The notes beneath the pieces are model-generated. The model saw only the letters and a list, made by a program, of their open reading frames with translations, was not told the DNA's origin and made no database searches. DNA of 60,077 nt from Clostridia bacterium (GTDB lineage: Bacteria; Bacillota; Clostridia; Oscillospirales; CAG-272). The DNA lies in the NCBI GenBank assembly GCA_017403155.1, contig JAFQOP010000019.1, positions 1 through 60,077 on the forward strand, read 5' to 3'. The position numbers and the translations under genes are program-made. Shown one piece after another: positions 1-8,800 of this stretch; position 1 is the first letter of the stretch, and the number at the start of each line of letters is the position of its first letter.

Positions 1-366
1 GACGGCGGTGCTATGCACCCTGCACCGCTTGGCGGTGCACTCGCGGAGCAATCTGCGCGCGCCTCTCTGATAAGCGAGCTTATCGACTCGGCTTCGCTTG
101 ATTATATTTCCGTAGCTCTTACAGGCTGAGCTAATGGTCCGTATTAAATTGTAAGTTAGGTAGGGAAGGACCGACCGGTTATGCTCCTTGTGAGTCTGCC
201 GTCCGTGACGGCGGTGCTATGCATCCTGCACCGCTTGGCGGTGCACTCGCGGAGCAATCTGCGCGCGCCTCTCTGATAAGCGAGCTTATCGACTCGGCTT
301 CGCTTGATTATATTTCCGTAGCTCTAACAGGCTGAGCTAATGGTCCATATTAAATTGTAAGTTGGG
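1..366. repeat. Two-copy direct repeat, period 206 bases
   Basis: A block of about 160 bases at 1-160 returns almost unchanged at 207-366, with only a few substitutions (for example gcaccc/gcatcc and gctctt/gctcta). Each copy carries small inverted repeats such as ACCGC-tt-GGCGGT and TAAGC-ga-GCTTA. The spacer at 161-206 is unrelated to the repeat. No ORF with a ribosome binding site is visible. The first copy is cut by the window edge, so more copies may lie upstream. Confidence 0.85.
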
Positions 367-637
367 GGAGGCGGCTGATTACGTTGCGACTGTGTTGCGT
401 CCCTGCTATCTAACTACTGTATTATAGCAGACTAATATGAACAAATCATAAACAAACAGTGAACATTCATTTAAAAAGAGGAGTTGATATAATAGAGCCT
501 GCGCGTATCCTACGATTTGTTCTGGACTACGTTGTTGCGCAGTAATGGGAGGAGAGGGCAAAATGCTTGGAGAATTGAATTTTAGTTCTTTTTTGCCCTA
601 AAGGGGCAAAAAAATACAAAATATTTTATATATTTTA
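367..637. other. Gene-free stretch upstream of the YdbC gene
   Basis: No coding region is supported here. The only clear element is the palindrome at 589-614. A TATAAT lies at 488-493 but has no convincing -35 box 16-18 bases upstream. Confidence 0.5.
589..614. terminator. Bidirectional terminator-like hairpin
   Basis: TTTTTTGCCC, a four-base loop and GGGGCAAAAAAA form a stem flanked by T and A runs, so it could terminate on either strand. It insulates the YdbC promoter just downstream. Confidence 0.6.
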
Positions 638-666
638 TTGACAAGTGTGGAAATGTATGTTAAAAT
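638..666 (+). promoter_or_regulatory. Promoter of the YdbC/PC4 gene
   Basis: TTGACA at 638-643, a 17-base spacer and TAAAAT at 661-666. The gene starts 60 bases further on behind an AAGGAG ribosome binding site. Confidence 0.8.
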
Positions 667-725
667 GGATTTGTAAAATATTTTAAATATTTAAATATAT
701 TATTATATTAAGGAGAAAAAAAGAC

Positions 726-950
726 ATGCCTGAGATTAAATATGAGGTAGTTGAGACAATCGGCATTGTCAGCGAGGGCAAGAATGGCTGGAACAAGGAG
801 CTTAATCTCATCAGCTGGAACGAGAGAGAGCCCGTGTACGATATCCGCACCTGGTCTCCCGACCATGAGAAGATGGGCAAGGGTATCACCATTTCGGTCG
901 AAGAGGCAAGAGCGCTTCGCGATATGCTCAACGGTCTGAAGCTCGATTGA
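726..950 (+). CDS. YdbC/PC4-family single-stranded DNA-binding protein
   Basis: This 74-residue protein matches the compact YdbC branch of the PC4/p15 transcriptional-coactivator family. These are small homodimeric proteins that bind single-stranded nucleic acid in the cytoplasm. Visible family features are the central beta-sheet segment with NGWNKELNLISWN, the DIRTWSP stretch, and a C-terminal amphipathic helix (ISVEEARALRDMLNGL). The length is typical of the bacterial form. The ATG is set by AAGGAG about ten bases upstream, and the gene has its own promoter and terminator, so it is monocistronic. The physiological role of these proteins in Firmicutes is poorly defined. Family assignment is fairly sure; function beyond ssDNA binding is not. 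Confidence 0.85.
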   Translation: MPEIKYEVVETIGIVSEGKNGWNKELNLISWNEREPVYDIRTWSPDHEKMGKGITISVEEARALRDMLNGLKLD

Positions 951-970
951 TTTTTTGCGTATTACAGGCA

Positions 971-1003
971 AAGGGGAGTGCAATGCTGCGCTCCCCTTTT
1001 ATT
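971..1003 (+). terminator. Intrinsic terminator of the YdbC gene
   Basis: AGGGGAG, a short loop region and CTCCCCTTTTATTTT form a GC stem followed by a T tract, 20 bases after the stop codon. Confidence 0.85.
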
Positions 1004-1271
1004 TTACACGGCATACGGCATATCCTTGAAATATGACAATAAATGTTTGCATATAATCCGCTTGGCGGCAATGCTTTGATACGCGCTCCTGCCGTGACGA
1101 TTGAGGAGCTGCTGCAGCCCTTTCTTCTCTCTTTGCTATCGTGGCGTGAGGGTGTATGTGCACCCAAATTGATAAAACAGTGGCTTGTTTAGGCGCGGGC
1201 GCAACGTGCACAAAAAAAAGAGTTATTTTTGTATAAAATGTAGAAGTTACGCGCACGTAACTTTTATCACC
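1004..1271. other. Gene-free stretch between YdbC and the lipoprotein promoter
   Basis: No ORF with a plausible start is present. TATAAT at 1052-1057 has only a badly spaced TTGAAA (20 bases) upstream, so no promoter is claimed. Nothing else is recognised. Confidence 0.4.
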
Positions 1272-1300
1272 TTGACTTAATACCATTTTTGTGGTATATT
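1272..1300 (+). promoter_or_regulatory. Promoter with embedded palindrome, solute-binding lipoprotein
   Basis: TTGACT at 1272-1277, a 17-base spacer and TATATT at 1295-1300. The spacer and -10 box contain the inverted repeat ATACCA-tttttg-TGGTAT, a possible repressor site. About 200 bases of untranslated leader follow before the gene at 1505. Confidence 0.7.
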
Positions 1301-1504
1301 ACATTTGACAAAGTGGCGTAATAACTGATGCCAGATTGTGCATCCTGTTGCGGAGGCACATGGGCAGTAGCTGCGTCGAGGGCACTAGCCAACGGTTATT
1401 GCCGTGTTCGGTCGTATCAGGGTGTTACAATACTTTTCCTCCGTTCGTGAGCCGTTACGGATGGGGAAAAATTTTTACGGCAAATTCAGAAAAGGAGAAA
1501 AAAC

Positions 1505-3550
1505 ATGAAAAAGAAGATTCTTTGCTTGCTTCTTGCTCTCGTGATGGTTGTGGGCATGGTTGGCATTCTTGCTTCTTGCGGTGGCGAAGAAGAGCCCTGC
1601 ACCGAGCACGTTGACACCAATCCCGCTGACGGTAAGTGCGACGTATGTGGCGAAACCGTTAAGACCGATGAGGGCGGAAACAACAACACTCCTTGCACGC
1701 AGCATGTAGACACCAATCCTGCTGACGGTAAGTGCGACGTATGTGGCACAACCGTACAGGTTGAGGGCGGCGGCGAGGAAGACGTGTGTGATCACATCGA
1801 CGACAACTTCGACGAGAAGTGCGACCTATGCGGCGAGTCCATGGGCACGGGTTCGGGTGCTGACTGCATCCATGAGGACCTCGACCTTGATGACGCTTGC
1901 GACCTGTGCGGCGCAGATATGTCTGTTAAGGTAGTTATGAAACCCCTCTGGAACAGCGCTACCATTATTATGCAGCTCAACCGCAGTGATAACCAGGCAG
2001 AGCTTTCGTCCGAGCTTGAGAGATACATAGCCGGCACGACTGACGATGCTAAGGACGTTGACTCCAAGGTTGACGTAAGAAACTATGCGGCTACTCAGGA
2101 AACGAAGGTTACTCCCGACTACAGATACTGGTCCAACCTCTCTAACTATGACTGGGGTAAATCTATCGACAGAATCGGTGAGATCGTAACCTCTACCACC
2201 ATCAAGGAAGCTCCCGACGTATATTCTACGTTCATCTACGATATCGTAGGTGCATCCGTTAAGGGCTACCTTGCAAACCTCAAGGGAACCTCCCGCGGTG
2301 AGGGCGAGCTCAGAGGCAAGAACTACTTCGAGTTTGTTTATGACAGAGCAAACTATGAGAGCACCTACAAGCAGACCGGTGAGGACCGCGGCTTCATGTA
2401 CGAGTGGATGGAGTCCGTTACCCTTTCCCAGTCCAAGATGTATGCTCTTGCATCCGACTATTTCATCGACATGGTTCGTGCATTCTTCATGATCCCTGTA
2501 AACGTTGAGATGCTCGAGGGTGTTGGCGAGGACATCACCGGCGACCTTGACGATAGCGGCGAGTTTACCATCGACGACTTCTACCTCCAGGTTAAGAACG
2601 GCGAGTGGACATATGACCTTCTTATGGAGTATGCGCTCGAGGTTTACCAGAACGACGGTAACCCCAACACCGTAGATCCCTGGCTTGGCGATACACGCAT
2701 TGGCTTTGCAATGGCTGACGGAGGTGTTGCAAACTCCGGTATCATCTACACCTCCTCCGTAACCGTTATCCACAAGGAGTGGAACGAGACGAGAAACGAC
2801 TACGATTACTACTACCCCGAGACCAACGATGCTCTTGCAGACCTTGCTGACGCTATCACCGGTCTGTTCGAGGCAGAGGGCGTAATTCTCGTTCACGACA
2901 CCACCGCTACCAAGGGTGTTTATGACATCTCCTCCTTCGGCGAGTCTCACCTCAAGGCTATCCGTGACAGATTTACCAAGGGCTCTATTCTCTTCGGTGA
3001 TATCATGATGGTTGGCGCACTTGAGTTCAATGAGTACCAGGAGATGGGCGAGGGCGCATTCGGTGTTGTTCCCGTTCCGATTTACCATGATAACATTGAT
3101 GACGAGGGCAACGCTATCGACAGATACCTTACCCAGATCCACAACGTTGGACGTCCCGGCGGTATCGCATACAACACCAAGAAGTTCGTAGAGTGCACTG
3201 CATTCCTTAACTATCAGTCCACCCACTCTACCGAGATTCTTAACACCTACTACACCTACGAGCTTTGCTTCGGCGCAGCAGGCGGTGCAGCAGGTACTGT
3301 TGACATGCTTAACTACCTTCGTGCTAACGTACGTACCTCCTTTGATAAGGCAATGGAGGACGCTATGGGTATATTCGATGCAACCTCTACTCCCTACAAG
3401 GTAACCGTTATGATGAACGGCGGTTCTGAGGCTCTTTACAGCGATGACTTCAAGATCACCAACTTCGCTAACGACTATGCATCTGCACTTCCCGAGAAGA
3501 AGGGCTTCCTTGAGGACCTTATCGGCTACTTCCAGTCTGCTAAGGACTAA
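1505..3550 (+). CDS. Extracellular solute-binding lipoprotein with Cys-rich repeats
   Basis: A 681-residue exported lipoprotein. Residues 1-24 are a signal peptide ending in a lipobox (LASC), so Cys25 should carry the lipid and anchor the protein outside the membrane. Residues 32-49, 64-81, 95-110 and 121-136 are four copies of a C-x(1-2)-H-x-D...C-D-x-C-G motif that could bind a metal; the first two are nearly identical in DNA as well. From about residue 141 onward the sequence resembles family 1 extracellular solute-binding proteins of ABC sugar importers, but no permease or ATPase gene is adjacent, so partner and ligand are unknown. Codon choice resembles nifJ and rpoB, suggesting high expression. 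The AAGGAG site sets the ATG start. The binding-protein call is moderate; the lipoprotein call is firm. Confidence 0.7.
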   Translation: MKKKILCLLLALVMVVGMVGILASCGGEEEPCTEHVDTNPADGKCDVCGETVKTDEGGNNNTPCTQHVDTNPADGKCDVCGTTVQVEGGGEEDVCDHIDDNFDEKCDLCGESMGTGSGADCIHEDLDLDDACDLCGADMSVKVVMKPLWNSATIIMQLNRSDNQAELSSELERYIAGTTDDAKDVDSKVDVRNYAATQETKVTPDYRYWSNLSNYDWGKSIDRIGEIVTSTTIKEAPDVYSTFIYDIVGASVKGYLANLKGTSRGEGELRGKNYFEFVYDRANYESTYKQTGEDRGFMYEWMESVTLSQSKMYALASDYFIDMVRAFFMIPVNVEMLEGVGEDITGDLDDSGEFTIDDFYLQVKNGEWTYDLLMEYALEVYQNDGNPNTVDPWLGDTRIGFAMADGGVANSGIIYTSSVTVIHKEWNETRNDYDYYYPETNDALADLADAITGLFEAEGVILVHDTTATKGVYDISSFGESHLKAIRDRFTKGSILFGDIMMVGALEFNEYQEMGEGAFGVVPVPIYHDNIDDEGNAIDRYLTQIHNVGRPGGIAYNTKKFVECTAFLNYQSTHSTEILNTYYTYELCFGAAGGAAGTVDMLNYLRANVRTSFDKAMEDAMGIFDATSTPYKVTVMMNGGSEALYSDDFKITNFANDYASALPEKKGFLEDLIGYFQSAKD

Positions 3551-3573
3551 TTAAAAGGAAAAACGAATATTTG

Positions 3574-3611
3574 CGGCGAGGCTCCACGGAGCCTCGCCCT
3601 TTCTTTTCTTC
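3574..3611 (+). terminator. Intrinsic terminator of the solute-binding lipoprotein
   Basis: GCGAGGCTC-cacg-GAGCCTCGC is followed directly by a long T-rich tract (ctttcttttctt). Confidence 0.9.
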
Positions 3612-3618
3612 TTTGTAC

Positions 3619-3647
3619 TTGAAAGATATAAAATTATATGATAAAAT
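3619..3647 (+). promoter_or_regulatory. Promoter of the maf-nth-rnmV operon
   Basis: TTGAAA at 3619-3624, a 17-base spacer and TAAAAT at 3642-3647, 50 bases ahead of the maf start. Confidence 0.75.
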
Positions 3648-3696
3648 AAAGAAGAATAAAGACGCGGCATCTGTCGCAGAGCAAAGGAAGAGAAAA

Positions 3697-4287
3697 ATGA
3701 GAATAATTCTGGCATCAAAGTCCCCGAGGCGAAGGGAGCTGCTCGGCACCCTTGCGAGGGAGTGGGGCTTTGAGTTTGAAATAATAACGGCACCGACCGA
3801 CGAGTGCCTGTATGCAGAGGCGCCCGAGACGGGCGTCGGCACACTCGCGGTGCGCAAGGGGGCAGCTGTTGCGGCGTTTCACCCCGATGCGTTGATAATA
3901 TCCTCTGATACTCTCGTCGATCTCGACGGCAAACCGCTCGGCAAGCCCGAGGACGCGAGCGAGGCCACCGAGATGCTAAATAAGCTGTCCGGAAGGTCGC
4001 ATTTTGTTCACACGGGTATTGCTGTACACTATCGCGGCTCGGTTTTCTCGGGCGTTGCCACCACGGCGGTTGAGTTCCGTGCACTTGAGGAGGGCGAGAT
4101 ACGCGAGTACGTCCTGTCGGGCGAGCCGATGGACAAGGCGGGTGCCTACGGGATACAGGGCGCTGCAGGCGCCTTTGTGAAGGGGATTGACGGAGAATTC
4201 GATACCGTCGTTGGCTTTAACCTGACCCTGCTGAGACGCCTTATGAAGGAGGCGGCACCCGTGGAATTTGGAGGCAAGGATGACTAA
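3697..4287 (+). CDS. maf: Maf-family nucleoside triphosphate pyrophosphatase
   Basis: This 196-residue cytoplasmic protein is a Maf/YhdE house-cleaning enzyme that hydrolyses noncanonical or modified nucleoside triphosphates to monophosphate and pyrophosphate. The signature ILASKSPRRRELL sits at the very N-terminus, followed by SSDTLV around residue 70 (the catalytic Asp), LGKP, and the C-terminal DKAGAYGIQG segment. I chose the ATG at 3697 because it gives the standard MRIILASKSPRR start and has an AGGAAGAG site in front. The reading frame is open further upstream but that part overlaps the promoter. Its end overlaps nth by eight bases, so the two are probably translationally coupled. Confidence 0.95.
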   Translation: MRIILASKSPRRRELLGTLAREWGFEFEIITAPTDECLYAEAPETGVGTLAVRKGAAVAAFHPDALIISSDTLVDLDGKPLGKPEDASEATEMLNKLSGRSHFVHTGIAVHYRGSVFSGVATTAVEFRALEEGEIREYVLSGEPMDKAGAYGIQGAAGAFVKGIDGEFDTVVGFNLTLLRRLMKEAAPVEFGGKDD

Positions 4288-4933
4288 AAAGGAGAAGAAA
4301 ACACTTGCGGTGAGCATTGTCGCAAGACTGCGCGAGGTGTATCCTACAGCCGAGTGCGCGCTGGAATACGGCGGTGACCCCTGGCGCCTGCTCGTTATGG
4401 GGAGGCTGTCGGCGCAGTGCACCGACGAGAGGGTGAACATTGTGTGCCGCGAGCTCTTTCGCCGCTTTCCCGACGCGCGTGCGATGGCGGAAGGTCCTCT
4501 GTCGGAGATTGAGAGCATTGTAAAGCCCTGCGGACTCTATAAAATGAAAGCTAAAAATATAATGGACTCCTCCCGTATCCTGATTGACGAATACGGGGGA
4601 GAGCTGCCGCGGGATATGGACGAGCTCCTTCGCTTCCCCGGAGTGGGGCGCAAGATTGCAAACCTTCTTATTGGAGATATATTCGGAATGCCCGCCATTG
4701 TGGCGGATACCCATTGCATCAGAATCTCTGCCAGACTCGGTCTGTATCCCGAGAGCGAGAAACGGCCCGAGCAGGTAGAGCGCATACTGCGTGAGCTTAT
4801 CCCGCCCGAGGAGGGGGCAGACTACTGCCACAGAATAGTATTCTTTGGGAGAGAATGGTGCACAGCGCGCTCCCCGAGGTGCGAGTGCTGTCCGCTTTCA
4901 GACCTCTGTACCAAGAGAAAAAGGGAGGGGTAG
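4280..4933 (+). CDS. nth: Endonuclease III
   Basis: A 217-residue base-excision repair enzyme, a DNA glycosylase/AP lyase for oxidised pyrimidines. The helix-hairpin-helix with the catalytic lysine is visible as LLRFPGVGRKIA, and the catalytic aspartate as VADTHCIR shortly after. The C-terminus holds the iron-sulfur cluster pattern C-x6-C-x2-C-x5-C (CTARSPRCECCPLSDLC) plus one extra cysteine. The ATG at 4280 follows GGAGG at 4270-4274 with good spacing; a TTG twelve bases upstream is open but overlaps that site. It overlaps maf by eight bases and ends one base before the RNase M5 gene. Confidence 0.96.
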   Translation: MTKKEKKTLAVSIVARLREVYPTAECALEYGGDPWRLLVMGRLSAQCTDERVNIVCRELFRRFPDARAMAEGPLSEIESIVKPCGLYKMKAKNIMDSSRILIDEYGGELPRDMDELLRFPGVGRKIANLLIGDIFGMPAIVADTHCIRISARLGLYPESEKRPEQVERILRELIPPEEGADYCHRIVFFGREWCTARSPRCECCPLSDLCTKRKREG

Positions 4934-4934
4934 T

Positions 4935-5534
4935 GTGGAAAAGAAGAAAATAAAATACCCCGTAATCGTCGAGGGTAAGTATGACAAAAATACACTTATG
5001 CAGATATTCGACGCCCACGTTATCACCCTCTCGGGCTTCGGCATCTTCAACTCGAGGGAGAAGCAGGCGCTGCTCCGCAGGCTCGCCGCCGACGGTATTA
5101 TCATCCTCACCGACTCGGACGGAGGGGGCAGGCAGATCCGTTCCTTCCTGCTCGGCATTCTACCGCCAGAAAGGGTACACAACGCCTATATCCCGAGGGT
5201 GGAGGGCAAGGAAAAAAGGAAGACAAGGGCGTCCCGCTCCGGCCTTCTCGGCGTCGAGGGAATGAGCCGCGAGGTGCTCGAAAGGGTGCTCGCTCCATTT
5301 GTGATAGATGGGGGGCGTGGCGAATTATCGGCAAAAAATGAGCAAAGGGAAATAACCAAGCTCGACTTCTTTCAGGATGGATTCTCGGGGGGCGAGGACT
5401 CGTCCCTGCGCCGCCGCGCGCTTGCCGAACGCTTTGAGCTGCCACCCGATATGACGGCAAAGGCGCTGCTCGAGGCACTCAACCTGCTCGTAGGCTATTC
5501 CGAGTACAAAGCAGCGGCTTTGTCCTTGAAATGA
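4935..5534 (+). CDS. rnmV: Ribonuclease M5 (toprim domain)
   Basis: A 199-residue Toprim-domain protein matching RNase M5, which trims the 5S rRNA precursor in Firmicutes. The N-terminus carries the Toprim acidic motifs: VIVEGKYDK near residue 10 and ILTDSDGGGRQIR near residue 55. The middle contains LGVEGMSREVLERVL and the C-terminal half (LDFFQDGFSGGEDSSLRR) matches the family-specific domain. The start is a GTG one base after the nth stop, with a purine-rich AGGGAGGGG site lying inside the end of nth. Third gene of the maf-nth-rnmV operon. Divergence from the Bacillus protein is moderate, so identity rests mainly on the two-domain layout. Confidence 0.85.
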   Translation: MEKKKIKYPVIVEGKYDKNTLMQIFDAHVITLSGFGIFNSREKQALLRRLAADGIIILTDSDGGGRQIRSFLLGILPPERVHNAYIPRVEGKEKRKTRASRSGLLGVEGMSREVLERVLAPFVIDGGRGELSAKNEQREITKLDFFQDGFSGGEDSSLRRRALAERFELPPDMTAKALLEALNLLVGYSEYKAAALSLK

Positions 5535-5573
5535 GGATTCATTTAAAATATATATATTTTATTTGCAAAACTA

Positions 5574-5602
5574 TTTACTTTTTCGCCCTTTTGTGATATA
5601 AT
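5574..5602 (+). promoter_or_regulatory. Promoter of nifJ, extended -10
   Basis: TTTACT at 5574-5579, a 17-base spacer ending in TGA, and TATAAT at 5597-5602. The transcript would carry a leader of about 230 bases. Confidence 0.75.
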
Positions 5603-5615
5603 GACTCTATGGGTT

Positions 5616-5765
5616 TGCTCTTGTAAGGAGCGAGCGTGTAGGCTGCGCCTACCGAAATCGAAGATTTTCCATAAGAGCATTGTCATAACACAGGTCGTGT
5701 TGTGACACGACACGAAGGGCGGAGCCCTTCTGCAAGCCGAAAACGGCTTGTGTATCTGTGTTATG
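5616..5765 (+). promoter_or_regulatory. Branched hairpin-rich leader of nifJ
   Basis: Two consecutive branched structures can be drawn. The first is closed by TGCTCTT (5616-5622) with AAGAGCA (5673-5679) and contains GTAGGC-tgc-GCCTAC and AAATC-gaa-GATTT. The second is closed by ten pairs, CATAACACAG (5684-5693) with CTGTGTTATG (5756-5765), and encloses three hairpins: GTCGTGT/ACACGAC, AAGGGC-gga-GCCCTT and CAAGCCG-aaaa-CGGCTTG. It fills most of the 302-base gap before nifJ. No known riboswitch class was recognised. It could be a regulatory leader or inserted repeat DNA. Confidence 0.6.
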
Positions 5766-5837
5766 ATATATCCTTATTTGAGGCAAAACTCACTTTAGGT
5801 AAAAGAAAATAAAAAATATTATATGGAGGAAAAACCA

Positions 5838-8800
5838 ATGATAGAAAGAAAGAAAATTTCTATGGACGGTAACACAGCGGCTGCACACGTATCGTATGCA
5901 TTCACTGAGGTTGCCGGAATCTATCCCATCACTCCCTCGAGCCCCATGGCAGAGGTAACAGACACATGGTCTGCTTCCAACAAGAACATCTTTGGCGAGC
6001 CCGCGAAGAACATCTTCGGCGAGAACGTAAAGGTTGTTGAGATGCAGTCCGAGGCAGGTGCCGCAGGTACCGTACACGGCTCTCTTGCAGCAGGCGCACT
6101 TACCACCACCTACACCGCATCCCAGGGTCTTCTTCTTATGATCCCCAATATGTACAAGATCGCCGGTGAGCTTCTTCCTTGCGTTATTCACGTATCTGCA
6201 AGAGCAGTTGCTTCCCACGCTCTTAACATCTTCGGTGACCACTCCGACGTTTACGCATGCCGCCAGACCGGTTTTGCTATGATGGCAGAGACCAACGCGC
6301 AGGAGATTATGGACCTCGGCGCAGTTGCTCACCTCGCTACCATCAAGGGCAGAGTACCCTTCCTTAACTTCTTCGACGGCTTCCGTACCTCCCACGAGAT
6401 TCAGAAGGTTGCCGCTTGGGACTACAAGGACCTCGCAGAGATGGTTGACTTCGATGCAGTTACCGCATTCCGCAACCGTGCTCTCAACCCCGAGACTCCC
6501 GTAATGCGCGGCTCGGCTGAGAACGGCGATATCTTCTTCCAGCACAGAGAGGCGTGCAACAGCTACTATGATGCACTTCCCGCTGTTGTTGAGGAGTATA
6601 TGGACAAGGTTAACGCAAAGCTCGGCACCGATTACAAGCTCTTCAACTACTACGGTGCTCCCGATGCAGACAGAGTTATAATCGCTATGGGCTCTGTTTG
6701 TGACGTTGCTGAGGAGGTTATCGACTACCTTCTTGCAAAGGGCGAGAAGGTTGGTCTTGTAAAGGTAAGACTTTACCGCCCCTTCGTTGCTGCAAAGCTC
6801 TCCGAGGCTATTCCCGCTACTGCAAAGTGCGTAGCAGTTCTTGATAGAACCAAGGAGCCCGGCTCTCTTGGCGAGCCCCTTTACCTCGACGTTATCGCAT
6901 CCCTTGCCGAGGTTGGCAGAACCGGTCTCACGGTTGTAGGCGGCAGATACGGTCTTGGCTCTAAGGACACCACTCCCGCATCCATCTTTGCGGTTTATGA
7001 GAACCTTGCTAAGGATGCTCCCAAGAACCACTTCACCATTGGTATCGTTGACGACGTAACCAACCTCTCTCTTGAGGAGAAGGCTGCTCCCGATACCGCT
7101 CCTCAGGATATGGTACAGTGCAAGTTCTGGGGTCTTGGCGGCGACGGTACCGTTGGTGCAAACAAGAACTCCATCAAGATTATCGGTGACCACACCGACA
7201 AGTATATTCAGGCGTACTTCCAGTACGACTCCAAGAAGACCGGCGGTATCACCATCTCTCACCTGCGCTTCGGTGATTCCCCCATCAAGTCCTCTTACTA
7301 CATCAACAAGGCAGACTTCGTTGCTTGCCACAACTCCGCATATCTTGCAAAGTATGATATGATCTCCGACGTTAAGCCCGGCGGTACCTTCCTTCTTGAC
7401 TGCCAGTGGACGGATGCTGAGCTCGATGCTCACCTTCCCAACGACGTTAAGAGCTATATCGCTAACAACAACGTTAAGTTCTACACCATCAACGCTACCA
7501 AGCTCGCTATCGACCTCGGTAACGCAAAGGTTAAGAACACCGTTCTTCAGTCCGCATTCTTCACCCTTGCTAACATCCTCCCCGTTGAGGAGGCAAACGG
7601 CTACATGAAGTATATGGCAACCAAGTCCTACCTCAAGAAGGGACAGGCTATCGTTGACCTCAACCATGCAGCTATCGACGCAGGTAAGGATGCTATCCAC
7701 GAGGTAGCAGTTCCCGCAGAGTGGAAGAACGCAGGCAAGACCGCTCCCGCAGCAAAGGTAGAGGGCAAGAGAGCAGAGCTCGTTGACTTCGTTAACGATA
7801 TCGTTGTACCTGTTGGTGCTATGAAGGGCGACAGCCTCTCCGTATCCGCATTTACCAAGTATGCAGACGGTACCTTCCCCCAGGGCTCCGCAGCTTATGA
7901 GAAGCGCGGCGTTGCCGTAAGTGTTCCTCAGTGGAATCCCGAGGCTTGTATCCAGTGTAACAACTGTGCGTTCGTATGTCCTCACGCTTGTATCCGTCCC
8001 TTCGCTATGACCGAGGAGGAGGCTGCAGCAGCACCCGAGGTTACCAAGTTCGCAGCAAAGCCTGTTATCAAGACTAACTACAAGTTCACCATGTCCGTAT
8101 CTCCCCTCGACTGTATGGGTTGTACGCTCTGTGCTAAGGCTTGTCCCGTTAACAACAATCCCAAGATGGGCACCGCAATCGAGATGAAGCCCATCGCTAC
8201 TCAGCTTGAACAGCAGGCTGCATACGACTACGCAGTTGCAAAGGTTTCCGAGAAGCCCGAGCTCATCAGCGTAACCGTTAAGGGCAGCCAGTTCAAGCAG
8301 CCCCTCCTTGAGTACTCCGGCTCCTGCGCAGGCTGTGCCGAGACCTCTTATGCTCGTCTCGTTACTCAGCTCTTCGGTGAGAGAATGTATATCTCCAATG
8401 CAACCGGCTGTTCCTCCATCTGGGGTGGCTCCGCTCCCGCAACTCCCTACACCGTAAACAATGCGACCGGCAGAGGTCCCGCATGGGGCAACTCCCTCTT
8501 CGAGGACAATGCTGAGCACGGTCTCGGTATTCACATCGCTCAGAAGACCATCCGTGAGAAGCTCATAAACAAGGTTGCAGAGATGGCACAGTCTGACAAG
8601 GCATCCGCTGAGTTCAAGGCTGCTGCTGAGGCATACCTTGCATCCAAGGATGACGGCAAGGCAAATGAGGCTGCTACCAAGGCTCTCGTTGTTGAGCTTG
8701 AGCGTGCTGCAGCTGCAGGCTGCCCCACCGCTCCCGCAATCCTTGCTGAGAAGCAGTTCCTCTCCAAGAAGAGCGTATGGATCTTCGGTGGTGACGGTTG

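Noticed and set aside
1-366. CRISPR or rRNA remnant at the window start
   Set aside because: The period of 206 bases is far too long for CRISPR, and no rRNA or tRNA sequence features were recognised.
1301-1504. Known riboswitch in the solute-binding protein leader
   Set aside because: The leader is long but no conserved riboswitch core was recognised and no terminator/antiterminator pair is evident.
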